Shown in pieces: positions 53,052 through 63,101 of a stretch of 64,000 nt of DNA (positions are counted from its first letter, which is position 1; every line of letters begins with the position of its first letter). Made by a program: the position numbers and the translations under genes. The DNA is from Planktomarina sp. GTDB taxonomy: Bacteria > Pseudomonadota > Alphaproteobacteria > Rhodobacterales > Rhodobacteraceae. The stretch covers positions 75,505 through 139,504 of the forward strand of contig JAHDCF010000002.1 in assembly GCA_020630015.1 (NCBI GenBank). The letters run 5' to 3'. The notes beneath the pieces were generated by a model that was not told the origin of the DNA, ran no database searches, and worked only from the letters and a program-made list of their open reading frames with translations.

Positions 53052-53074
53052 GCAGAGGCCAAGTTGGCCTCTGC
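53052..53074 (-). terminator. Perfect hairpin between pckA and the DUF3859 gene
   Basis: GCAGAGGCC, loop AAGTT, GGCCTCTGC: nine perfect pairs just downstream of the pckA stop. No T-tract follows, so termination may be incomplete, or it stabilises the pckA 3' end. Confidence 0.5.
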
Positions 53075-53082
53075 GTCAAGGG

Positions 53083-54681
53083 TTACCCGATTGCGACGGC
53101 CTTCACGTCATCATCGATATGCGGAATGTATTGGGCAAAATTATCTGCAAACATTTGAACCAGTTTCGCAGCTTGCACATCATAGGCCGCTGCATCATCC
53201 CACGTGCGCCGGGGTTCCAACAACAAATCGGCCACACCAGGCACGGACAAAGGAACTTCGAAACCAAAGTTTGCGTCTTTGCGGAATTCGCCATTGTTCA
53301 GCGTGCCGTCCAAAGCGGCCGTCAGCAACGCGCGTGTGGCGCGAATTGGCATGCGGCTGCCGGTGCCATAGGCACCACCAGTCCAACCCGTATTCACCAA
53401 CCAACATGTTGCGCCGTGCTGGGCGATCTTGTCGCGCAAAAGATTGCCATACACCTCTGGACGGCGTGGCATGAACGGGGCGCCAAAGCAGGTTGAGAAT
53501 GTTGGTTGTGGTTCTGTGACACCGCGTTCTGTTCCGGCTACTTTGGCCGTAAATCCAGACAAAAAGTGATACATCGCTTGTGCTGGCGTCAGACGTGCGA
53601 TCGGAGGAAGGACACCAAAGCTGTCACAAGTCAGCATAATGATGTTCTTTGGATGTCCGCCCATGGCCGAAGCGCTGGCGTTTGAGATATATTCCAGCGG
53701 ATAGGCACACCGCATATTGGCGGTCAGGCTGTCGTCTTCGAAATCAAGCTCTTTGGTTTCGGCATCATAAACCATGTTTTCGATCACAGTTCCAAACTTA
53801 GTGGTTGTGGCGAAAATTTCTGGTTCTGCCTCTTCGGACAAGTTGATGGTTTTTGCGTAACATCCGCCTTCAAAGTTGAAGGTTCCCCGCTTGGACCAGC
53901 CGTGTTCGTCGTCCCCAATCAACACGCGGGAAGGATCCGCAGACAGGGTTGTTTTCCCTGTTCCAGACAAGCCAAAGAAAACGGCGGTATCAACCGGATT
54001 GCCCGGGGCATGGTTGGCCGAACAGTGCATTGGCATAATATCTTTTTCAGGCAACAGATAGTTCAGCAACGTGAAAACAGATTTCTTGTTTTCACCGGCG
54101 TATTCTGTTCCTGCGATCAAGATAATCTTGCGATCAAAATTCATCGTGATCACGGTTTCGGAACGGCACCCATGTTTTGCTGGATCTGCTTGAAAACTCG
54201 GGCAGTTGATGACTGTCCAATCTGGTTGGAAGTCATCCAATTCCGCCCGTTCGGGGCGACGCAACATGTGCCGGATGAAAAGACTGTGCCAAGCAAGTTC
54301 TGTCACCATGCGTACATCAAGGCGTTGCGCCGGATCTGCCCCACCAAATAAATCTTGAACGAAGTAATCGCGACCCTTCATGTGGGCCAACATGTCTTCG
54401 TAAAGGGTGTCGAACCCTTCTGGTGTCATGGCTGCATTCGCCTCCCACCAGATGGTATCTTTGACGCTGTCGGTTTTAACGATGTGTTTGTCTTGCGGAG
54501 ACCGGCCCGTAAATTTGCCGGTGGACACCAAAAACGCGCCGCCTTTGCCCAATTCGCCTTCTTTGCGGGACAAGGCCTGTTCGATAATCGCAGGTTCAAT
54601 CAAGTTATAATACACGTTGCCCAAACCTGTGATGCCTTGATGTTCAAGCGTGAAGGATGGGTTTACCCGGCCAAAGGACAT
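53083..54681 (-). CDS. pckA: Phosphoenolpyruvate carboxykinase (ATP)
   Basis: 532 residues. [28 protein letters not shown], read in parts, holds the kinase-1a P-loop and the kinase-2 Asp pair; RSPQDKHIV and [15 protein letters not shown] are further PckA motifs. Converts oxaloacetate to PEP for gluconeogenesis. It diverges from chvI; in Agrobacterium and Sinorhizobium pckA expression depends on ChvG-ChvI. Confidence 0.97.
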   Translation of the reverse strand: MSFGRVNPSFTLEHQGITGLGNVYYNLIEPAIIEQALSRKEGELGKGGAFLVSTGKFTGRSPQDKHIVKTDSVKDTIWWEANAAMTPEGFDTLYEDMLAHMKGRDYFVQDLFGGADPAQRLDVRMVTELAWHSLFIRHMLRRPERAELDDFQPDWTVINCPSFQADPAKHGCRSETVITMNFDRKIILIAGTEYAGENKKSVFTLLNYLLPEKDIMPMHCSANHAPGNPVDTAVFFGLSGTGKTTLSADPSRVLIGDDEHGWSKRGTFNFEGGCYAKTINLSEEAEPEIFATTTKFGTVIENMVYDAETKELDFEDDSLTANMRCAYPLEYISNASASAMGGHPKNIIMLTCDSFGVLPPIARLTPAQAMYHFLSGFTAKVAGTERGVTEPQPTFSTCFGAPFMPRRPEVYGNLLRDKIAQHGATCWLVNTGWTGGAYGTGSRMPIRATRALLTAALDGTLNNGEFRKDANFGFEVPLSVPGVADLLLEPRRTWDDAAAYDVQAAKLVQMFADNFAQYIPHIDDDVKAVAIG

Positions 54682-54960
54682 GCCTTGATCTCCTGATTAT
54701 AAACGTATCTGATCTGCGACGGGGGCAGATGATTGACCCATAACATGTTGAAAGTTAACGACAACCGGAACGACGCCGCAGTTAGCGCAATCAAATCTAG
54801 TTTAGCGCAATCAAAAGCAAACTTCGGCTAAGATGCGCAAAATAGTGGCAATTTTCACATCATTTCGGTGCTGATTCGAACTTATCTGTTGCTTTGCAAG
54901 CAAAAAATTAAGACACTGCTGAAAAAAACAACAATAGAGCAGTTCGAAAAGGGCAGGAGC
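54682..54960. promoter_or_regulatory. Divergent pckA / chvI control region with direct repeats
   Basis: TTAGCGCAATCAAA occurs at 54782-54795 (with its first T at 54782) and again at 54802-54815, exactly 20 bases apart, two turns of the helix. A third GCGCAA is at 54835. This is the arrangement expected for a response-regulator dimer site and may be where ChvI acts. The motif match to known ChvI sites was not checked. Confidence 0.55.
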
Positions 54961-55662
54961 ATGTCTAAAATTGCATTGGTCGATGATGACCGCAATATCC
55001 TGACGTCAGTCGCGATGACGTTGGAAGCCGAAGGTTTTGAAGTAGAGACGTATAACGATGGGCAGGCCGCGATGGATGCCTTTTCCAAAGGTCTTCCAGA
55101 TATGGGTGTCTTCGATATCAAGATGCCCCGCATGGATGGTATGGATCTGTTGCAACGTGTGCGTCAAAAATCCTCAATGCCAGTTATTTTCCTAACATCG
55201 AAAGACGATGAAATTGATGAGGTTCTTGGGCTTCGCATGGGTGCAGACGATTATGTGAAGAAACCGTTTTCACAACGTTTGTTGGTGGAACGCATCCGGG
55301 CCTTGCTGCGCCGTCAAGAGGCGATTTCTGGCGATGCGGTTGCGGAAACCGAAGACACCAAAGTGATGGTGCGCGGTGATTTGAAGATGGATCCTTTGCG
55401 TCATGCCGTAAGTTGGCGTGGAAGCGATGTTTCCCTGACGGTTACGGAATTCCTTTTGCTGCAAGCATTGGCCCAACGTCCCGGATTTGTAAAAAGCCGC
55501 GATCAGTTGATGGATGTCGCCTATGATGATCAGGTTTATGTGGATGATCGGACAATCGACAGCCACATCAAACGTTTGCGCAAAAAGATGCGTGGTGCGG
55601 ATCCGGAATTCAATGCAATCGAAACCCTTTACGGGATCGGTTATCGGTACAACGAAGACTAA
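54961..55662 (+). CDS. chvI: Response regulator ChvI
   Basis: 233 residues. Receiver with D8-D10 acidic pocket and phosphoacceptor D52 ([12 protein letters not shown]), Lys in DYVKKPF, and an OmpR-type winged helix ([35 protein letters not shown]). GGGCAGGAGC precedes the ATG at 54961. ChvI controls envelope, acid and carbon-related genes in alphaproteobacteria. Three bases from chvG. Confidence 0.95.
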   Translation: MSKIALVDDDRNILTSVAMTLEAEGFEVETYNDGQAAMDAFSKGLPDMGVFDIKMPRMDGMDLLQRVRQKSSMPVIFLTSKDDEIDEVLGLRMGADDYVKKPFSQRLLVERIRALLRRQEAISGDAVAETEDTKVMVRGDLKMDPLRHAVSWRGSDVSLTVTEFLLLQALAQRPGFVKSRDQLMDVAYDDQVYVDDRTIDSHIKRLRKKMRGADPEFNAIETLYGIGYRYNED

Positions 55663-55665
55663 TCC

Positions 55666-57417
55666 ATGACAGACACGTCTGACATTGACGTGCGCGATTT
55701 GAAATCTGTCCGCGCGGCTGAGCGAAGCTCGTCTAAGGCGGATGTGGTGTTGGGCGACGATTTTGTTGCCCCTGACAGCACGGTCGACCGCGAGGTCAGA
55801 TTGGATCGTGAGAACCGCAGGCGGATCAGCCTGCGGGGGTCGCCTTTGGCGCGCAAAATCGTAATGTTCAACTTAATTGCCCTGATGCTTTTGGTCATTG
55901 GGGTTTTGTATTTGAACCCATCTCGTGACAGCCTTTCGTTTCAAAGAGCAGAGGCCCTGACCACAGAGGCACAATTGGTCAGTGATGTGATCGAAGCCAA
56001 GATCGATCCGGAACAGCCGCTTGATTTTCTGGGGGGATCTGGAATTGCACTTGATCCCGTGTTGGAAAGTCTCAGCCTGCGCAATGGCACTGAAACATTG
56101 GTTTTTGATGCCAAAGGAAATTTTGTCACATCTGCAAAGCACAGCCAAACTTCAGCCGCACCCGAGATTGAAGGTTTGTCCCCCAATGGTGGCAACACTG
56201 TTTTAGTGGATTTTCTTGGGACAGCTTGGGGGTGGTTATCCAGCTTGATCAACAAACCAGAACCCGCCACGGTGGAATCCCACCCGGCAGAGCGCGTGTA
56301 TGCATTGGTCGAAAAATCGCTGGATGGCACGGTGCAAGTTCGCAAGGTGAAAAACCCAGATGCAGAACAGGTTTTTGCGGCCACTGCCCCGCTTATGCAA
56401 GGGGGCACAATGATTGGTGTTGTTGCGTTGACAACGGCTGAGGGTGAAATTGATCTGCTAATCAAGCAAGAACGTGAACAGATTTTGCGTGTGTTTCTAA
56501 TTGCATTTTTGGTGTCGATTGGCCTGTCCTTGGTTTTGGCCTCGGCCATTGCAAATCCAATATCCGATCTGGCCGCCGCCGCTGAACTGGGCCGTGCTAA
56601 AAATGCGCGGAAATCAGCACCGGGTCGCATCCGTATCCCGGACCTTACTGGAAGGCCTGATGAAATCGGCCGCCTGTCTGGCGCGTTGCGGGGTATGGTC
56701 GCCGCGCTTTATGACCGGATTGATGGCAACGAACAATTTGCAGCGGACGTCGCCCACGAAATTAAAAACCCACTGGCATCGCTCAGATCTGCGGTGGGAA
56801 CGATGCGTGTCGCCAAGAAGGATGAACAACGCGAAAAGCTGCTGGATGTTATTGATCACGATGTGCGTCGATTGGACCGTTTGGTCAGTGATATTTCAAA
56901 CGCGTCTCGCCTGGATTCAGAGTTGGTGAAGGAAGAAGAAGAAACATTCGATCTGATTCATATGGTCAACAACTTGTCTGAATATTTGGGCCAACAAGCA
57001 GAAGAAAAGGGCATCGATTTTGTGATCGATTTGCCGGAAAAACCTGTAATGATCGAAGGTCTTGAAGCACGCCTCGCACAGGTATTTGTAAACCTTATCA
57101 CCAATGCCACGTCGTTTTGTGAGGATGGTGATGCAATTCGGGTTTGGTCGCGCACACGCGAAGATCGTGTGTTGGTGGTGGTTGAAGACACAGGCCCAGG
57201 CATCCCAAACAATGCCCTAAAGAAAGTGTTCAAACGCTTTTATTCTGAACGCCCGGAAGGCCAGTTTGGGAACAACTCTGGTCTTGGACTTGCAATCTCC
57301 AAACAGATTGTTGAAGCGCATGGTGGGGTTATCTGGGCTGAAAACATCCGTCCGGCGGATGCAGACGAAACCGATCCCCCATTGGGCGCGCGGTTTGTTG
57401 TGGGATTGCCCCTTTAA
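55666..57417 (+). CDS. chvG: Sensor histidine kinase ChvG
   Basis: 583 residues. Long acidic cytoplasmic N-terminus, transmembrane helices at about residues 65-85 and 268-288, a periplasmic sensor domain between them, HAMP (PISDLAAAAELGRA), phosphoacceptor His364 in DVAHEIKNPLASLRSA, and the ATPase boxes VNLITNATSF, DTGPGIPNNAL and GLGLAISKQIVEAHGG. In characterised relatives the periplasmic inhibitor is ExoR; no exoR is in the window. Confidence 0.95.
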   Translation: MTDTSDIDVRDLKSVRAAERSSSKADVVLGDDFVAPDSTVDREVRLDRENRRRISLRGSPLARKIVMFNLIALMLLVIGVLYLNPSRDSLSFQRAEALTTEAQLVSDVIEAKIDPEQPLDFLGGSGIALDPVLESLSLRNGTETLVFDAKGNFVTSAKHSQTSAAPEIEGLSPNGGNTVLVDFLGTAWGWLSSLINKPEPATVESHPAERVYALVEKSLDGTVQVRKVKNPDAEQVFAATAPLMQGGTMIGVVALTTAEGEIDLLIKQEREQILRVFLIAFLVSIGLSLVLASAIANPISDLAAAAELGRAKNARKSAPGRIRIPDLTGRPDEIGRLSGALRGMVAALYDRIDGNEQFAADVAHEIKNPLASLRSAVGTMRVAKKDEQREKLLDVIDHDVRRLDRLVSDISNASRLDSELVKEEEETFDLIHMVNNLSEYLGQQAEEKGIDFVIDLPEKPVMIEGLEARLAQVFVNLITNATSFCEDGDAIRVWSRTREDRVLVVVEDTGPGIPNNALKKVFKRFYSERPEGQFGNNSGLGLAISKQIVEAHGGVIWAENIRPADADETDPPLGARFVVGLPL

Positions 57418-57419
57418 CA

Positions 57420-57887
57420 ATGACCGATGCATCAAACATTTGGCGAAATTTTGGACCAGATGATGCAACGCCGATCCTTCATGCCTGCGCCGTTGATTAT
57501 CAAGGCAAAGGGGTTTTGATTTTGGGGCCGACTGGAAGTGGCAAATCTTCCCTTGCGCTTCAATTGATGGCCCATGGTGCGCAATTGGTTTCAGACGATC
57601 GAACGATGGTTCGCGCCGAAAATGGCCGGCTTTTGGCAACATGCCCAGATGCAATCAGCGGCCGGATCGAGGCGCGCGGAATCGGGCTTTTGGCTGCACA
57701 GGGCCCACAGCATACCTTTTGCTGGGTTGTAGTTGATCTTTCTGAAAGTGAAACATCGCGTCTTCCCGAACCTGTGATCGGGGCTTTTCTGAATTGTGAC
57801 TTCACCTATTTCAAAGGGAAGGGTCAATTCCATCTGGCGGCGGGGTTGATCCAATATCTGAAAGCAGGATTTGCAAACTATGACTGA
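57420..57887 (+). CDS. hprK: HPr kinase/phosphorylase, short alphaproteobacterial form
   Basis: 155 residues, lacking the N-terminal domain of Firmicutes HprK as is normal in alphaproteobacteria. Walker A GPTGSGKSS at 36-44, LVSDDRTMV with the acidic residues, and ISGRIEARGIGLL signature. Phosphorylates HPr at its regulatory Ser. Overlaps rapZ by eight bases. Confidence 0.94.
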   Translation: MTDASNIWRNFGPDDATPILHACAVDYQGKGVLILGPTGSGKSSLALQLMAHGAQLVSDDRTMVRAENGRLLATCPDAISGRIEARGIGLLAAQGPQHTFCWVVVDLSESETSRLPEPVIGAFLNCDFTYFKGKGQFHLAAGLIQYLKAGFANYD

Positions 57888-58782
57888 AAGCGTCTCCAAA
57901 CGGTTGATCTTGGTCACCGGCCCATCTGGGGCAGGGCGAACAACAGCCATTCATGCACTGGAAGACAGTGGGTTTGAAACAATCGACAATATGCCATTGT
58001 CCCTTGTTCCATCATTGGTGGATGCCCCCACAGAAGGGCAACCAATTGCCCTTGGGATCGATGTTCGCAATCGTGATTTTTCGATCGCCCAATTGATCGA
58101 AACAATTGATCAACTGGGTTCACGCAGTAACCTGCAGATGGAAGTATTGTATCTGGATTGTGATCCTGATGTTTTGCTGCGTCGCTTTTCAGAAACTCGA
58201 CGTCGGCACCCGATGGCACCTGATGGAACGCCCGTCACTGGTGTGCAAACGGAACTGGCTTTGTTGCTTCCGATAAAAACGCGTGCGGACGTTCTTATCA
58301 ACACCAGCAAACTCAGCCCACATGACTTGCGGGCAGAGGTCGAAAACTGGTTTGCCCCCGGTCGTGAAAGCCGCATGGCCGTTTCACTTCAATCTTTTTC
58401 TTACAAGAGAGGGCTGCCGCGGGCCGTGGATATGATGTTCGACTGCCGATTCTTAAAAAACCCTTATTGGGAACCAGACCTGCGATCAAAAACCGGGCGT
58501 GACGCCGACGTGAAAGCTTATGTCGCCAATGATCCGCGATACGTCGATTTTCTGGAACGGGTGTCTGATTTGGTTGAACATGTATTGCCGGGCCATTCTG
58601 AAGAAGGCCGAAGTCATGTTTCTATTGCGTTTGGATGCACTGGCGGTCAACATCGATCTGTGGCATTGGCAGAGGCAATGCACACACGGTTGGCGGCCAT
58701 TGGGGGATGGCACGTTTCGCTTCGACACAGGGAGTTGGAGCAACGAACACGTCAATCAGCTGACGCGAACAAAGGGAACTGA
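57880..58782 (+). CDS. rapZ: RNase adapter / nucleotide-binding protein RapZ
   Basis: 300 residues. Walker A-like GPSGAGRTT at residues 14-22 has Arg in place of the usual Lys; RNRDFSIAQLIETID, RRHPMAPDG, FDCRFLKNPYWEPDLR and AFGCTGGQHRSVALAE are RapZ/YvcJ signatures. In enterobacteria it controls a sugar phosphate sRNA; the role in alphaproteobacteria is not settled. Translation-coupled to hprK. Confidence 0.94.
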   Translation: MTESVSKRLILVTGPSGAGRTTAIHALEDSGFETIDNMPLSLVPSLVDAPTEGQPIALGIDVRNRDFSIAQLIETIDQLGSRSNLQMEVLYLDCDPDVLLRRFSETRRRHPMAPDGTPVTGVQTELALLLPIKTRADVLINTSKLSPHDLRAEVENWFAPGRESRMAVSLQSFSYKRGLPRAVDMMFDCRFLKNPYWEPDLRSKTGRDADVKAYVANDPRYVDFLERVSDLVEHVLPGHSEEGRSHVSIAFGCTGGQHRSVALAEAMHTRLAAIGGWHVSLRHRELEQRTRQSADANKGN

Positions 58783-58787
58783 ACCGC

Positions 58788-59177
58788 GTGATTGGAATTG
58801 TCATTGTTGCACATGGGCGGCTTGCCGAAGAATATCTTTCGGCGGTTGAACATGTGGTGGGTCGTCAGGATGGCATTCGTGCCGTTCCAGTAATGGCTGA
58901 CCATAACCGCGCGGACAAAGAAGCGGAAATCAGAAATGCGATTCAGCACGTTGATCAAAACGATGGTGTTGTCGTTGTTGTCGATATGTTCGGTGGGTCA
59001 CCTTCCAATCTGTCAATTTTGGCGTGCGAAAAAGAAAATCGACAAGTTGTCTATGGGGCCAATTTGCCAATGTTGGTGAAATTGGCGAAAAGTCGTAAAA
59101 AACCCATGGAAATTGCGGTGAAATCCGCAATTGAAGCCGGACGCAAATATCTTGATAGCGTCCCAACAACGCAGTAA
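58788..59177 (+). CDS. PTS EIIA(Man)-family protein
   Basis: 129 residues. GIVIVAHGRLAEEY carries the phosphorylatable His near residue 9; VVVVDMFGGSPSNLS is the second conserved block. No EIIB, EIIC or EIID gene is present, so it probably acts in a regulatory phosphorelay with HPr rather than in sugar uptake. Confidence 0.93.
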   Translation: MIGIVIVAHGRLAEEYLSAVEHVVGRQDGIRAVPVMADHNRADKEAEIRNAIQHVDQNDGVVVVVDMFGGSPSNLSILACEKENRQVVYGANLPMLVKLAKSRKKPMEIAVKSAIEAGRKYLDSVPTTQ

Positions 59178-59187
59178 TGATCCGGCG

Positions 59188-59454
59188 ATGAAAGCTCAGT
59201 TGGATATCATTAATGAAAAGGGCTTGCATGCCCGGGCGTCTGCTAAGTTTGTGGAAACCGTAGAGGCTTATGATGCCGATGTCACCGTCAGCCGTGACGG
59301 AATGGAAGCTGAAGGTGACAGCATAATGGGACTTTTGATGTTGGCAGCAGCAAAAGGAACAAGTATTGAAATCGAAACGCGCGGACCGGATGCCACTGCT
59401 TTGGGGGAAGCATTATCCGAATTGGTTGCTCATCGCTTTGGCGAAGACAAGTAA
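59188..59454 (+). CDS. ptsH: Phosphocarrier protein HPr
   Basis: 88 residues. GLHARASAKFV has the active His14 and GDSIMGLLML the regulatory Ser45, the target of HprK encoded upstream. The ATG at 59188 gives the standard length. No enzyme I gene is in the window. Confidence 0.95.
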   Translation: MKAQLDIINEKGLHARASAKFVETVEAYDADVTVSRDGMEAEGDSIMGLLMLAAAKGTSIEIETRGPDATALGEALSELVAHRFGEDK

Positions 59455-59484
59455 CGACCTTCCGCAACGATTTGGGGTGTAACA

Positions 59485-60363
59485 GTGTCAACGATTTTGG
59501 AACCAAAGTTTTGGGGGCGGCGTGGACCTTCCCGCAGCAAGTATTCAGCCAAACAGCTGAGTTATGCTGATACTTTCGAAAATCCGATTTTGCGGAAAAT
59601 CATTTCTGCAATGGAATGGATGACAGGAAAGGTAACTATTGTCCGTTGGGTGCGACGGTTTGAAAAACAAGGTCATCCTGACGATCATCGGTTCTTCCGG
59701 CAAGCCCTTGATGTGATGGGGGTTCCACTGACAACGCCGGATGATCAATTGCGCAATATACCTAAAACCGGCCCGGTGGTGGTGGTTGCAAATCATCCGC
59801 ACGGTATGGTCGATGGAATGGTGATCGCCGATTTGATTGGCAAAGTGCGTTCAGATTATCGCGTGCTTACCCGGTCTTTGCTGACGGAACTGGATGATGC
59901 CGCTGGCAAATATATGATTTCTGTGCCTTTCCCACATGACAAAGATGCCCAGGAAAAAGGTTTGAAAATGCGGGCGGAGGCGATGGATTTCCTTAAAAAC
60001 GGAGGTGTAATCGCGGTGTTCCCATCGGGTGTCGTGGCATCCTCTGATACGATGTTTGGGCCTGCAATTGAACGTGAATGGAATGTATTCACGTCAAAAA
60101 TGATTTTTCGGTCCGGTGCAACCGTGGTACCGGTAAAATTCAGCGGTCAAAATTCGCGCTGGTATCATGTTGCCAATCGGATTTCAGCAACATTGCGCCA
60201 AGGTTTGTTGATCCACGAGATTGCAAATCAAAAGAACACACCACAGGCACCAACGGTCGGCAAAGCAATCACGCCAGATGATTACGAAGATTGGAAAAAG
60301 GATCCCCGCGGGTTTGTTTCCCATCTGCGAGAATTGACCATGGGATTACCGTCAAACGAATAA
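59485..60363 (+). CDS. Lysophospholipid acyltransferase family protein
   Basis: 292 residues. [12 protein letters not shown] is motif I (H-x4-D), and [11 protein letters not shown] the third block. It acylates a lysolipid at the inner membrane; candidates are 1-acylglycerol-3-phosphate or lyso-ornithine lipid (OlsA-like). It follows ptsH by 30 bases and ends at a strong terminator. Confidence 0.8.
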   Translation: MSTILEPKFWGRRGPSRSKYSAKQLSYADTFENPILRKIISAMEWMTGKVTIVRWVRRFEKQGHPDDHRFFRQALDVMGVPLTTPDDQLRNIPKTGPVVVVANHPHGMVDGMVIADLIGKVRSDYRVLTRSLLTELDDAAGKYMISVPFPHDKDAQEKGLKMRAEAMDFLKNGGVIAVFPSGVVASSDTMFGPAIEREWNVFTSKMIFRSGATVVPVKFSGQNSRWYHVANRISATLRQGLLIHEIANQKNTPQAPTVGKAITPDDYEDWKKDPRGFVSHLRELTMGLPSNE

Positions 60364-60390
60364 AAAAGGGCTGCAAGTCGCAGCCCTTTT
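60364..60390. terminator. Bidirectional intrinsic terminator
   Basis: AAAAGGGCTGC, loop AAGTC, GCAGCCCTTTT: 11 perfect pairs with A-tract and T-tract, between convergent acyltransferase and etfA genes. Confidence 0.93.
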
Positions 60391-60411
60391 CTTTGTTTCA
60401 GATTGGGCGTG

Positions 60412-61341
60412 TCAGCCCAGTTTTTCAGTCAGCTCTGGCACCGCATCAAACAGGTCAGCAACCAATCCAAAGTCTGCAACTTGGAAAATTGGCGCTTCTT
60501 CGTCTTTGTTGATGGCGACGATGATCTTACTGTCTTTCATACCGGCAAGGTGCTGAATCGCACCTGAAATACCAACCGCAACGTACAAATCAGGGGCAAC
60601 AACTTTGCCGGTTTGACCAACTTGCCAATCGTTCGGGGCATATCCGGAATCAACGGCGGCACGGGATGCACCAACAGCAGCACCCAGTTTATCAGCCAAA
60701 CCTTCGATCAGTTTGAAGTCGTCTTCGGATCCAACGCCACGACCACCGGAAACAACGATTCCAGCGGATGTCAGTTCAGGGCGGTCACTGGCGGCCACTT
60801 TGTCTTCAACCCATTCGGACAAGCCCGGGTTAGCTGCAGCATCGATGGATTCAACAGATGCTGAACCACCTTCTCCGGCTGCATCAAATGTGGATGTCCG
60901 GATTGTGCCAACAACCTTGGCGTCTGTGGATTTTACAGTTTGGATCGCGTTCCCGGCGTAAATTGGGCGCTCAAATGTTTTCGCATCTTTCACGGCCGTG
61001 ATTTCAGAAACGATCATAACGTCCAACAGGGCCGCAACACGTGGCAGAATGTTTTTAGATGCAGCTGTAGATGGTGCCACTATTGCATCATAATCCCCAG
61101 CAAGACCAACAACCAAATCGGCTACTGGTTCAGCCAGATCGTGACCATAGGCATCGTCTTGTGCGCACAAAACCTTTGACACACCATCAAGTTTCGCCGC
61201 TGCGTCAGCCGCGCCACCACAACCAGCACCCGCACACAAAACCGTAACGTCACCGATTTGTTTCGCGGCGGTCAGCGCTTTGGCGGTGCTGTCCGCGGCC
61301 AATTCACCGTTGTTTACTTCAGCAATAAGAAGAACAGCCAT
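60412..61341 (-). CDS. etfA: Electron transfer flavoprotein alpha subunit
   Basis: 309 residues. [22 protein letters not shown] and the FAD-binding [27 protein letters not shown] are diagnostic. Carries electrons from acyl-CoA dehydrogenases to ETF-ubiquinone oxidoreductase. The start shares a base with the etfB stop (TAATG). Confidence 0.97.
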   Translation of the reverse strand: MAVLLIAEVNNGELAADSTAKALTAAKQIGDVTVLCAGAGCGGAADAAAKLDGVSKVLCAQDDAYGHDLAEPVADLVVGLAGDYDAIVAPSTAASKNILPRVAALLDVMIVSEITAVKDAKTFERPIYAGNAIQTVKSTDAKVVGTIRTSTFDAAGEGGSASVESIDAAANPGLSEWVEDKVAASDRPELTSAGIVVSGGRGVGSEDDFKLIEGLADKLGAAVGASRAAVDSGYAPNDWQVGQTGKVVAPDLYVAVGISGAIQHLAGMKDSKIIVAINKDEEAPIFQVADFGLVADLFDAVPELTEKLG

Positions 61342-62099
61342 TAGACAGCCCCCGCTTCTTTGAGTTTTTCGACAAGCTCATCAACAGAGCCGACTTTGAT
61401 GCCTGCGGCACGTTCTTCCGGTTCGCCGGTTGAAACGATTTCAAGGCGCGGCGCAACATCAACACCATAATCCGCAGGTGTTTTTTCATCCAACGGCTTT
61501 TTCTTTGCTTTCATGATATTGGGCAAAGACGCGTACCGTGGTTCGTTCAAGCGCAGATCAACGGTGACGATTGTCGGCATGTTGACTTTGATGGTTTGCA
61601 AGCCACCGTCAACCTCGCGGGTGACAGTTGCTTTATCACCGTCAATGGACAGCTCAGATGCAAAAGTAGCCTGTGACCAACCGGTCAACGCCGCCAACAT
61701 CTGGCCTGTGGCGTTCATATCGTTGTCGATGGCTTGTTTACCCGCAATAACGATGCCTGGTTGTTCCTCGTCGATAACGCCTTTCAGGATTTTCGCCACG
61801 GCCAAAGGTTCGATGTCGTTGTGCACGTCATCTGCAGCCACAACCAAAATCGCGCGGTCGGCACCCATGGCCAACGCAGTGCGCAGTGTTTCTTGGCTTT
61901 GTTTCACACCAATGGAAACGGCCACAACCTCTTCGGCCTGCCCAGCTTCTTTTAGGCGAATGGCTTGTTCCACTGCGATTTCGTCGAATGGGTTCATCGA
62001 CATTTTTACGTTGGCGAGATCGACACCGCTTCCGTCCGCTTTGACGCGCACTTTCACGTTATAATCAATCACGCGTTTGACCGGTACGAGGACCTTCAT
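61341..62099 (-). CDS. etfB: Electron transfer flavoprotein beta subunit
   Basis: 252 residues. [18 protein letters not shown] opening, [21 protein letters not shown] and the ETF-beta signature near [21 protein letters not shown], read in parts. Binds AMP. The ATG at 62099 is chosen over 62117 because it starts the conserved MKVLVPVKR. Confidence 0.97.
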   Translation of the reverse strand: MKVLVPVKRVIDYNVKVRVKADGSGVDLANVKMSMNPFDEIAVEQAIRLKEAGQAEEVVAVSIGVKQSQETLRTALAMGADRAILVVAADDVHNDIEPLAVAKILKGVIDEEQPGIVIAGKQAIDNDMNATGQMLAALTGWSQATFASELSIDGDKATVTREVDGGLQTIKVNMPTIVTVDLRLNEPRYASLPNIMKAKKKPLDEKTPADYGVDVAPRLEIVSTGEPEERAAGIKVGSVDELVEKLKEAGAV

Positions 62100-62237
62100 C
62101 TGCGTTTCTCCAATCATGACAGGGCGGAATCAGCCCCATAAAAAATTCATCTGGCGTTCTTTAGCTTCGATCAACAGCTTACAACAGGGCAAAATCGACG
62201 CGTTTGGTTCAAGTGACGCCGTGTTAGCGGCAATAAT

Positions 62238-62257
62238 GTTTCGTATGCGAACGAAAC
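62238..62257. promoter_or_regulatory. Operator-like inverted repeat upstream of etfBA
   Basis: GTTTCGT-ATGCGA-ACGAAAC, a perfect 7-bp palindrome with six-base spacer, 140 bases upstream of etfB and just past the adenosyltransferase stop. It looks like a repressor site, but no regulator can be named. Confidence 0.5.
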
Positions 62258-62262
62258 AGGGC

Positions 62263-62835
62263 TCAGCGATTGGCGCCTGGCACCCAAAGCACATCTGATT
62301 TTCCGTCGTTATTTGCGATGCGGCTTGCCACAAAAAACCAATCAGAAAGACGGTTCAGGTATTTTGTTCCCGCTGGATTAATCGCCTCGACCGAACCAAG
62401 TTCGACCGACAAACGTTCCGCACGCCGCGAAACTGTTCGACATAGATGCAAATGTGCAGCCAAAGCAGACCCCCCCGGAAGAATGAAAGATCGAAGCGGT
62501 TCCAACGCGTCATTCATGGCATCAATTTCAGCTTCCAGGCGTTCAACTTGTCCCATTGTCATACGCAAAGGTGGGTATTCGGCCTCTTCATCTTTATCCA
62601 TGTCTGGCCGGCACAGGTCAGCACCTAAATCAAACAAATCGTTTTGGATTGCGGCCAATTGCGCATCCATTTCCCCATCGGCATGCAGCCGGGCCAATCC
62701 AACAGTGGCATTGGTTTCGTCAACTGTGCCATAGGCGTTAACACGCAATGAATGCTTTGCCACGCGGCTTCCGTTCCCAAGGGCAGTTTCACCAGCATCC
62801 CCGGTTTTTGTGTAGATCTTATTTAAAACAACCAT
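62263..62835 (-). CDS. Cob(I)alamin adenosyltransferase, PduO type
   Basis: 190 residues. KIYTKTGDAGETALG binds ATP; LRVNAYGTVDETNA and FILPGGS-AAHLHLCRTVSRRAER carry the other PduO-type motifs. Converts cob(I)alamin to AdoCbl, often for methylmalonyl- or ethylmalonyl-CoA mutase. It follows the HIG1 gene by three bases. Confidence 0.95.
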   Translation of the reverse strand: MVVLNKIYTKTGDAGETALGNGSRVAKHSLRVNAYGTVDETNATVGLARLHADGEMDAQLAAIQNDLFDLGADLCRPDMDKDEEAEYPPLRMTMGQVERLEAEIDAMNDALEPLRSFILPGGSALAAHLHLCRTVSRRAERLSVELGSVEAINPAGTKYLNRLSDWFFVASRIANNDGKSDVLWVPGANR

Positions 62836-62838
62836 GTC

Positions 62839-63045
62839 TTATCCCCCATTCCCACGCAGTGCGATCACAGCAAGAATTAGCAATATCGCCACGAACTGAG
62901 CCCCGATCCGCCAGCGCATCAGCTTGTTTCCATATTTTCGATTGAATTCGCCACCCTTGGCAAACCCGCCAATCCCAATGGCCAGAATGGCAACGACGAC
63001 GATGCAGGCGATTGTCGCCACAATTAACAGGGGATCTTTGTCCAT
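62839..63045 (-). CDS. HIG1-domain twin-transmembrane protein
   Basis: 68 residues with two transmembrane helices (LLIVATIACIVVVAILAIG and AQFVAILLILAVIAL). NRKYGNKLMRWRIGAQ matches the HIG1 motif. In mitochondria HIG1 proteins act on cytochrome oxidase assembly; the bacterial role is not known. Three bases before the adenosyltransferase. Confidence 0.8.
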   Translation of the reverse strand: MDKDPLLIVATIACIVVVAILAIGIGGFAKGGEFNRKYGNKLMRWRIGAQFVAILLILAVIALRGNGG

Positions 63046-63101
63046 TTTAAACGTTCTCCGACTTCCCTCAAAGACTTAGCAGGAAGTGAAAGGAAAACCA
63101 G

